Source of the DNA: Favolaschia claudopus
Taxonomy: Eukaryota > Basidiomycota > Agaricomycetes > Agaricales > Mycenaceae
Reading direction: 5' to 3'
DNA length: 64,000 nucleotides
NCBI GenBank assembly: GCA_037176885.1
Contig: JAWWNJ010000284.1
Location: forward strand, 34,413-98,412
Below are positions 12,697 through 21,900 of the stretch, piece by piece (position 1 is the stretch's first letter; every line of letters begins with the position of its first letter). Below the pieces are notes generated by a model. The model was not told the DNA's origin. It made no database searches and saw only the letters and a program-made list of their open reading frames with translations. A program made the translations under genes and the position numbers.

Positions 12697-13719
12697 TCAC
12701 CAATGACGCTCGACCCCACGCTCAAGAATCCCAGCAACCGCCAACGACCCCCGCATCTCATCTTCCTCGTACTTCCAAAACTGCCCAATCCCTCGCGCCA
12801 CATTGTAAGCTTCCATCCCCACCTCGTCGACCTCCGGCTCATCCACGTCGGCGATGGGGGGCAACATCATCTGCTGTGCCATGCTGGTAAACCCCGAGAA
12901 CGAACGGGAGCGGCGGACGCGCTTCGCGCGAGGGATGGCGAGGTGATCGACCACATCATGCGCGACGGGGCGTTTGGATTGAGATGCGGTGGTGGCTGCG
13001 CGTGCGCGTGTGCGGAGGGAGAATCCGGAGAAGGTGCGGCGCGGGCGGGAGGAGGGGGTGATGTGGATGATGTCGTCGTCGGATGAGGTGGGGGTGGCGA
13101 CGGAGCCCCAGGTGCTCGAGGTCGACACGTCGGAGGTGGAGTCGGAGGGTGTAGGAGGAGGGGCTGTGAGGGTCGTCGAGGAAGCGCGTTTTCGTTGGAA
13201 GATGCCTGAGACACGGCCGCGGAGACGTTCCATGGACGGCCAGGTGCGACGTTGGGGTGTTTTCGCCGCCGGTGAGGACGGTTGGGCGGGTGGCATCGAG
13301 TTTTCGGTGTCGGAGGCGTCGTCATCGTCGTCGGTGAATGCACGGCGGACCAGACGCATGGAGGGAGTGCTGCTGCGGGTGGAGGCGGCGGTTTTCGAGG
13401 TGCGCACAGTGGTGGTATCCTCCTCGCGGTATGAAGTGGCATTGGCGTGAAATGCCACCCGCGAAGGTGGAGCCGCGTGGATGAATGGGACGCGTAAGTC
13501 GCCCGTCATACCGAACTGCGCAAAGTCGACGCTCATTGAAGCAGCTTCTTCTTCAGATAACTGCATCGAGTTTGGACGAGAGCGAACGAAAACGCCTCGG
13601 ACTGAGCTCGTCGGGGAGGGACAGTCGACGTCGAAGTCCGGTTCGGCATCGTCAAAGTGGAAAGTGACTGGGCTTGGGAGGTCGAAGGCATTTTGGAGAG
13701 TGTGAACGGTGTAGGACAT
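12697..13719 (-). CDS. Low-complexity Ser/Thr/Pro-rich protein, unrecognised
   Basis: An uninterrupted frame with the ATG placed at 13719, giving 340 residues. This start is preferred over one 82 codons upstream because a TATATAAG box lies about 60 bp before it and the extra residues look non-coding. The product is rich in Ser, Thr, Pro and acidic runs. It has basic clusters (RRTWPSMERLRGRVSG, PRAKRVRRSRSFSG) that could be nuclear signals or phosphosites. No domain recognised. It is the only minus-strand gene I support in the window. Confidence 0.7.
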   Translation of the reverse strand: MSYTVHTLQNAFDLPSPVTFHFDDAEPDFDVDCPSPTSSVRGVFVRSRPNSMQLSEEEAASMSVDFAQFGMTGDLRVPFIHAAPPSRVAFHANATSYREEDTTTVRTSKTAASTRSSTPSMRLVRRAFTDDDDDASDTENSMPPAQPSSPAAKTPQRRTWPSMERLRGRVSGIFQRKRASSTTLTAPPPTPSDSTSDVSTSSTWGSVATPTSSDDDIIHITPSSRPRRTFSGFSLRTRARAATTASQSKRPVAHDVVDHLAIPRAKRVRRSRSFSGFTSMAQQMMLPPIADVDEPEVDEVGMEAYNVARGIGQFWKYEEDEMRGSLAVAGILERGVERHW

Positions 13720-13777
13720 GGTGGTTGATGAAAAGGGTTGGGTGGAACCTTGAAGGGCCGAAGAGAGGAACTGTTGC

Positions 13778-13786
13778 CTTATATAC
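13778..13786 (-). promoter_or_regulatory. TATA box of the minus-strand gene
   Basis: GTATATAAG read on the minus strand, about 60 bp upstream of the ATG at 13719. It supports that start. Confidence 0.6.
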
Positions 13787-14550
13787 GGTGGAGGTGGACT
13801 GTGGACCGTTGTTTGGTGGAACCTCAAAGCGTTGGGACAATGGGACGGTCGTTCGTATATTGCTCGATTAGGAAGGGGGATGTCCCATTGGAAATCGTGG
13901 CCTCGGAACCTTCGGTAGGCAGGTAGGACGAAGGTGTAGTGCCGCAGTGCCCTATGATCAAGCAATGTTTCGCTTCAGCGTCAAAGAAAATTTGTAGCTG
14001 AAATTTCAAAAATTTCTTGAAAATATTCAGGACTGCCGACGGTCAAGGTAACGATATCTATCCATCGGCATGTCCAGTCTCGTCCTATTTCTGATTTCAA
14101 TTGCTCCCCATAGTTGCGCCATTCATACAGTCGCCAGTCCGCATCGATTTTCTCCTGACCAGAAAAAAATTGGACAGACGCCGAACTTTGTGATTGGTGA
14201 TTTGAGCTCTTCGAAATTCAGGCTCGGTGGAGGCGAGAACTCACCTTAGTACTATCAGATATCGGAGTCCGATTGAGGTGAACGAAGGAACCTAGTATTG
14301 CTTACTCCCTCATCGAAGATCCAAGGAATCAAGCCCTCGGAGTCGCTGCCGGGTGAGCCCGGGCGTGTGAGGGCGGCCAAACGTTCATATAACTTGCGAG
14401 TCGTCAGGCCAGCCAGGGTCGAGTCGCGGTAATGTCGAAGCATCCACTGCTCTGGAGACTGGATGTGGGTTAGGCTCGTCCCCATCCTAGTCTCTCCTAG
14501 ACAGACGCTCTATGTACTTGAGCTCGGTGCCCTCGCTACATAGAGTCTGT

Positions 14551-15006
14551 TGTTTACCGCGGGGGTCTGATCGTGTACTGATGTTATTATCTAATATCAT
14601 GTAAGCCGGCAACTTCCGAACCTTGTCCTAGCGGTTCTCTCCTCCCAATACAAGCTTGATTACAACGTAGTATACTCTTATCAAGATTTAAGCAGTGCTC
14701 TGGCACACTTTTGAGATATCTACAGCCCGGTTTGAAGAAAAGCAGGTTCCGTGGTTGTTCTTGCGACGTCGGATCCGCTTCGGCCGAAAGCCCAACACCG
14801 AAAACGCGGGTATTGTGAACAAGATATCGCAACACCCTTTTCATCATTCTGAGGCAGCAGGATCGTAGTTTAGCTTATATAGAGTAGGTCCTCAACAAAA
14901 AATGTACAGAAATTGCGTTTTCGAGAGGTAATTTACGCGACTCGAACTCTGCTTACATGATATTACCTAATACTGCAGTTACACGATCAGACCCCCGCGG
15001 TAAACA
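14551..15006. mobile_element. 456-bp TIR element (MITE-like)
   Basis: The outer 27 bp (14551-14577 and 14980-15006) are perfect inverted repeats starting TGTTTACCGCGGGGG. The match continues imperfectly to 56 bp on each side, ending in a second perfect 15-bp block (TAATATCATGTAAGC at 14592-14606, reverse at 14951-14965). No direct repeat was found in the immediate flanks. A hairpin (GCTCTATGTA ... TACATAGAGT) lies just outside the left end. No transposase ORF, so non-autonomous. Confidence 0.75.
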
Positions 15007-15929
15007 CAAGACTATCCCCATCCGGTAATTCAGCACGTGCGCTTGCGGAACAAGCAACTTGAGGTAAGGACTCCGAGGACAACCATCCCGTATGGCTGTA
15101 ATAGTGTAACATTATTATTTGTTGCACTGCTATGGGGATTTTGGCACCCAAATACGCACCTAATGGAGGTTTTCCACAAATTGTGCACAGGTCAGCAAAA
15201 AAAATACACAACCTGTATTCCAGAGGGGAAAAATACACTGCAACACACGGTCCGTCAGAAAAATACACAGGTCTTTGGGATACCGGGATCTCGGCCCGTC
15301 AACGGTCATCAGTTGCCATCTGATTGAAAATCACGGAGAGGTTTTCCCTAGGGCCCTGACTTGTGCCTGTACCTATACCGCCCATATATCAAGCCCATTG
15401 TGTCCATGAATTCCCAAATTTAACCTCAAAAATTGTATTTCAGATTGCCAGAGCTCGCTGACTTCCTTGAGTGGTTCAATCGAATACATTACTGGAACTG
15501 CATTTTTTGTATCCAGTCTGATATTTTTGGAAAAAGGAAGATGACAGAAGGTAGAAAGATGCCCACTATCCTTAGTGGGTTTTGGGGTGCGCCTAATCAG
15601 TAAAATGGATCGCGCAGTTGATGCGGGGCTGCCTTTGTGATCCCTTCCCCTACACTTTTTGATGCGAATGATCCCATCGAGCCGCCGGCAACAGACAGCC
15701 AAAATTTCCTTTTCGGAGTGTTTTTTCTCATGCTTCGCGTTGACTTGTCCGCGGCGTGCTGCGACGCGGTCACGTTGCCTTGCTGTGGGCTGCGCCGCGC
15801 TGCGCGATGCTGTTCTCCATTCCCATCGAAACGCAGATCGACTCATGATGGGTGCGAGTCACAAGCGCTTGCTTGACTTAAAACCGCTGCGCGGTATGCA
15901 CGGGACTCCCATTTCCTCTCTTTCCGCAC
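15007..15929. other. Spacer before the Helitron gene
   Basis: No supported gene. At 15195-15275 the word AAAAATACAC recurs three times. A minus-strand open frame at 15373-15846 lacks domain or promoter support. The 5' end of the Helitron is expected somewhere here or further left, but no convincing TC-start terminus could be distinguished by eye. Confidence 0.4.
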
Positions 15930-18900
15930 ATGTCTGTCTCTATCAACGGATGTTCTCCCACTGTACTCGCTTTCACTGCGGAGCCTAAGACTACCCTCTC
16001 TCGTGCCTTTGCTCATCAGCTCTATCCTTCTGGTCGACTCCCCTCCTGGCTTCCTATCTCCTTGAATACTAGACAACATGGATCTTTTACGGTTCTCTTG
16101 CAGCCCGTCGTGGGGACTTCACAGTGCGCTCTCTCGCTCGGGCTGGACTGGAAGGCCTTCATGCGAGAGCTGCTGCTTTCTTCCGGCTGGAGCTTGAACT
16201 CGGACTTCGACCCAGTCAGCTATTTCTTGCCGGCTCGTATGTTTTTCCTAGCACGCGCTTTCCTGAGCTCAGCTGACACCGGAGCCTTTTTAGTGGTCAC
16301 CGTCTCTTCGGGGGCGGGTGGCCGCTTGTCTGTTCGCCCCGACGCTTACAGACAGGAGGCCCTTCCTCCCGGCTCGCACATTTCCCGTGTTGCGAGTTCC
16401 AGCGCAGGCGGAGCTGTTAATTCCCCAAGTGCCGGTGGCGCTTCCAGTGCAGGAGGAGCTGTTAATTCCCCAAGTGCCGGTGGCGCTTTCAGTGCAGGAG
16501 GAGCTGTTAATTCCCCAAGTGCCGGTGGCGCTTTAATGTTTAATGCTGTTGAATTTCCAAGTGCCGGTGGTGCTTTATCGTCTTCCAGTGCCGGTGGTGC
16601 TGTTGATCTCCCAAGTGCCGGTGGCGCTTTGTCTTCCAGTGCCGGTGGTGCTGTTGCGTCTTCTAGTCGTGTACGTGTTGTAGGGGCGCCTTCTGCTCGC
16701 TTGAATGGATGTAACCTCTTACGTGCTACGATTGTTGGCGGCGATGTAGCTTACAATGTTTTTCTTAATTCTGATACCACTTTTTTCGACCGAATGTCGG
16801 ACGCGCATGGCATTGTCAGCAATTTGTTTCAGTCTGTTGAACAATATCGAGCCGCCATATTGTCCCACCTTATGCTTGGAATGTGTTCTGGGCGCGCGAT
16901 GTCATGCCACGCTGGTTGTGCTGCTGTTGCCGCAGATTTTGCGACCCCTTTGGAACAAGCCTATTTTGCGATCTCCTCTTTGTTATCCACCCCTGATATC
17001 ACATTTTCGCAGCTGAGGCTTTGCGCGGGTTCAGTGGGGTTCGACGCTGCGCGAGGTTCTGGTGCGAGTGTCGATCAGTCGCTTGAAGCAGTGAGATCTT
17101 ATCTTTCAGAGAAGCGTCGGGCTCTCGTCTCTGACTACGCTGGTCTACACCCTGCTCACGTTTTCTTCCACGACGTCGAATACATGTCTACGTCTACCCT
17201 GGCGTCCGTCGCAAGCTTGCATCGCTTATCTTTTCATAATGCCACATCCGACGGCTTGCGGAACTCTTTGATCTCTCATATGGCGTCCGGACAGTGTGCA
17301 ATACAGGCCGAACCCCAGCATCCGCTTGGATGTGCCTCAGTTGTTGACCAGTTGTTTCCTGCGGGCCCGCCGTCATCGATGGCGGCTGACGATTTGAAGG
17401 GTGCAATGGAAATTCAGTTGTTGACGTATCTTTTGCCGCGCATGTCTAAGAAATTGTGCAGGCGTGTCCTTACTGTTCGTGGCGTCGAGTGGACTTCTTC
17501 GCAAGGCATAGCCAGCCTCAGGTCGACTGTGCGTAAGTATATAGGTCAGTTGAGCAAAGGGAAGGAGCTTGTATCAGATCGCGTGTTCGCTGAGAGGCAG
17601 GCCCGAAAAATGCAGATCGATTCTAATGCTGCAGTCCGAGCGCAGGCGTCCGATAAACTGAGGAGTGAGTGGCCTAAGTTGGCGAGTGCTGACAAGAAGA
17701 GGCGATTTAAAGACATATTCGAGAGTTACATTTCGAAGGCTACTCTGGAGACCTTCGTGTGTGGCAGTTGTGTAGAGCGTTGCAGGGTAGATAGGAGGAC
17801 CTTCATAGACTTCGATTCTATTGATTTCGATCTTTTGCGACGTCCGGACATGTTGGTCGACTTGCCTGACGATGATGTGGACGATCCCATGGACAGCGCT
17901 CCTTTCACGCCCCCGTTGAATCCGCGCGATGACGACGTTGCCATGCCTGGCGTCGATGAGGTGCTTGAGGGTCACGATAGAGTACTTCGGTCTGAGGAGA
18001 GAGACATTGGCGAGGACTTTGAAACGGAGGATCCGCCCTCCAGTACGACTTGGTTGGATCCGGACGTGATTCCTCCAGAGATGCCCGTGTCTTCTGGTGT
18101 ATATTCGTCTTTGCTCGTGGATCCGGATTGCATTGGGTTCGGCGAGGAGTCGGGCGCTGCACAGCTGACGGTTTGTCGTGAATGTCGTTCCGAGCTCGTG
18201 AGGGGAGTGGTGCCGCGTCGTTCAATGGCGAACAAAAACTTCTTGGGGAGTGTTCCTAAGGAGCTGAAGGATCTTAGCGTTGTAGAGGAAGCCATGATCG
18301 CCCGCTGCCGTGCCAAATGCTGGATTATCCAAATGCAGGAGCAGGAGGACAGAGGCTTCCCTAACGTGCAACGCGGGTTCAAAGGCCACATCATAGTCTA
18401 TCCGCAGAGACCTTCGGTCATTGTTTCTAGCTTGCCTCCGTCCATAGAGGATATTACTACCCCCATATGTGTATTGTTTATCGGCGCAAAGCCTCCGTCG
18501 GTCGAGTGGCTTCGGAATAACGCCAAGCCGTTGATTGTACGCAAGGAAAGGGTCATGAGGGCTCTTGAATGGCTGGTGGCCCACAATCCGTTGTATAAAA
18601 ATGTTACCATTAATCGCGAAGTTTTTCGCGGTCACGGAGATGTTGTCGATATTCCTTTTCACGTTGAGCATGTTATTCCATCTGACGGCACTGACGCCAC
18701 TACTTCTTCTTACGCCCCCGCTTCCGCACCTCTCCCTAGTTCTAATGCTAGTATTCCGGATGCATCAGGCTTCGCAGAGCCTGTAGCGAATCCCAGTGTC
18801 GCGTTCGACAGACTGCAAGACATGGTTTTGCCGGCTGAACCAGACCCTGTGGCCTTTGAAAGTGTAGTAGTAACCGATGTCACGGGCCACGAACCGTCAA

Positions 18901-21900
18901 ACGTTTTGCGCAAAGCGGCGTCGAACCATCTCCAGAAACAGGGAGCGAACTATCTTGGTATTCCGCATGACCCGAGTCCTGTCAACGAGTTTAACAATCC
19001 GGATTTGTTGCCTCTGATATACCCTACGTTGTTTCCGTATGGCATTGGCGGGCCAGAGAACCCGACGAGGCGGACCTCTTTTGGTTTTGAAGCGCATATT
19101 CGACATTTCTTTAATTTGGCTGACAGGCGGTTTCAGGAGCATTACTCTTTCTTATTTACAGTGTTCAACATGCTGCAGCGACGACGTCTTCTGCAGCGCA
19201 CGAGCTTCAAAGTGAAGCGCAAGAATTTTGATACAGTGGCCGCTCGATTTGCCGCGGTATCCCCCCTTGCCATACACACAGTGTCTGAGAGAGTAAGCAA
19301 AGGCGATTTGAGCACAGTCAACAGCGACGACGAGCGTCAGGTGCTTGCATTGATGAAAGAGGTGAATCTGATCAACGCGAGCGTATACGGTTCCCCTCAA
19401 TCGAAGTTAGTTATGAGGAACGAGATACGTGGCCTGATGCTCGAGAAAGGTTTACCCAGCTTTTACATCACAATAAATCCGGCAGATGTGCACAACCCCT
19501 TGGTTAGGTTTCTCGCAGGCGAGGAGATAGACATTGACAGACTCACTCCAGGAGATATGAAAAATCGCCCCGATCAAGGCATATTAATTGCCAAAAATCC
19601 GTCTGTCGCCGCGGAATTTTTCAATCTTTACATTAAAGCGTTTATCGCAGCGCTCGAATATGATCCTTCTCACAAAGACGTGGAGGGGGGTATTCTGGGA
19701 GTAGTGAGTGCATACTATGGCTGCGTCGAGGCTCAGGGAAGAGGAACGTTACATTGTCACATGCTCGTCTGGGTCGAGGGAGGCCTGAATCCCAACGAGA
19801 TCAAACGGAAAGCGCTCGAGAATGGAGGTAATGTAGAGTTTCAGCAGAGGTTGATTGCCTTTTTGGAGGATACCATTTCGACTTCCATTCCTTCCGACGC
19901 TGCTCAACCGGTTTCGCACCCGCTTTCTCAGTATCATCCCAGTGCCACTCGGGGACCCTCCAAGGCTTCCTTGTCTCCAGAAGAGTTCAGTGTTGCTCGT
20001 GACAGCGATTTTCGCGAATTAGCGCGAGTTTGCCAATATCACAAGCATCAGCGCACCTGCTATAAATATTGGAAAGGACCTGGTTACGAGAAGGAGTGTC
20101 GGTTCGACCTTGACGAGTCCAATGTTAGGCCCATCAGCGTTTTTGACCCTGAGACAGGCTCCCTGGAGCTCCGTTGCCTCGATGGCATGGTTAATCAGTT
20201 CAATGCTACAATGCTGGAGAGTTTGCGATGCAATATGGACATTAAATTTATTTCCTCTGGTAAGGCTGCCAAGGCGGTTATGCATTATATCACAGATTAT
20301 ATTACCAAAACGCAGCTGAAAGCGCATGTAGCTTACGCGGCACTCGAATTGGCGGCTAGTCGTTTGGGTGAATTTGATCCTGAAATAGACGAGTTCACGT
20401 TGCGTGCCAAGAAACTTTTGCAGAAGTGTGCTCACTCGATGATAGCACAGCAAGAGCTCAGCGCTCAGCAGGTGGTGTCCTATCTCATGGGATTTGAAGA
20501 TCATTTCACGAGCCATGAATACGTCAACTTATATTGGCCTTCGTTGGAACAGTTTATAGAATCAGAGCGCCCGAGTCCTGAGTGCTATACGGCTAAGCCC
20601 CGAGTCGCCGACGAATGGGATCTCGATCCTCCCACAGACCCAGTTCACGAGGACTCTATCGACGTCCATGTTCCTGACGATGCGTCTCGACAGCCTCCCT
20701 TTGCTCTAAATGAAGACGAGTCTGCTGATGGGGAGCCCATTCTCATGGACGACGAGATCGCGTTGCAGATTGGGAAGGACGGTAAATTTACGCCCACCGC
20801 TAACCAGGCTAGAGACTATCAATGTAGAGGAGCGGCTCTCGAGGACGTCAGCGTATGGGACTTCGTAGCGCAGGTAGATAAAACTCGCATAGTCAAATCG
20901 CGGCGCGATCATAACGGCAAAGAGCGCACCAACGAATCCGAAATTCCAGAACGCATTGACATAGACGAGTATGCAGCCGGTCAGCGGTGGGATGTGGATC
21001 GGGATGGGCCTATCTTGCGATGGACCGGAAAGCGGCGGCCTAGAATACACTTGTTAGAAGAGCACTTGGAAGATAAGACTCATTTCCTTCGCGTTTTGTC
21101 GCCGCAAGGGCGCAAAGTTCCGGTTCCCATAGGCCCGTCTTTACCTCGTAGAGATCGAGAGGAGTCTGGTCCGAAGTATGCTCGATTAATGCTTATCTTG
21201 TTCAAACCTTGGCGACATTACACGGACCTTATCAAGGATGGTCAGTCGTGGCTGGACGCCTTCAAAGAGTTTGTGGAGACTTGCTCTTCGCGGACTTTGG
21301 ACGTGATGGACAACATGCAACTTATACACGAGTGTAAAGATAGTCGGGACGATCATTTTGCTAGCCGTGCTGCCCGAAAGGTCGGGGACGGAGTTCCTAC
21401 AAGAGTGATGAATGCCGACGGAAACCTGGGGGATTACGACGAGTCTGATGTTATCGCCCACATGGATGCAGTGGATGCCTGCTATTCGAATAGAAGAGAA
21501 CAATGCGACCAGCGAATTAAGGAGGCGATCCGAACGCTGACTCGTAGTGGCATGTTCTCCGACGATACAGGCGATACCTCTGGGCACCATGATGGCGCAG
21601 AACAGTCGTCTGGACACGATCTCGTCCGTGAGCGACAGCCCGCGTTAGAGCAGCGATGGGAGAAAAATTACGAAGATCGCAAGGATGCTTGGAAGAAGGT
21701 GGCGACTGCTCCTGTAGCAACAGATGTGCCCGTGCATCAGGATTCGCGCGCGTTAGGAGCTTCAGTGCAAGACGGTTCTGTATTCCGCAAAGGAGGGCGT
21801 GTTCTCGCCGGAGAGTTTGAGGGAGTCGGAGTTCAGCGTGGCCCCGTCCCGGACGAACAGGAACCTTCTACACCTAGAGACGCTGAAGCACTGATCGCCG

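Noticed and set aside
12867..13450. Long open frames opposite or overlapping the 12.7-13.7 kb gene (12867-13442 minus, 12989-13450 plus)
   Set aside because: They arise from GC-rich codon bias in other frames of the real gene; low-complexity translations with no start context.
14255..14485. Minus-strand 76-codon frame beside the 456-bp TIR element
   Set aside because: The protein-like look (RKLYERLAALTRPGSPGS) and a possible donor are not enough. No second exon, domain or TATA box was found; it could be a gene fragment.
15373..15846. Minus-strand 157-codon frame before RepHel
   Set aside because: Composition is arbitrary, with no domain, promoter or splice support, and it overlaps the presumed Helitron leader region.
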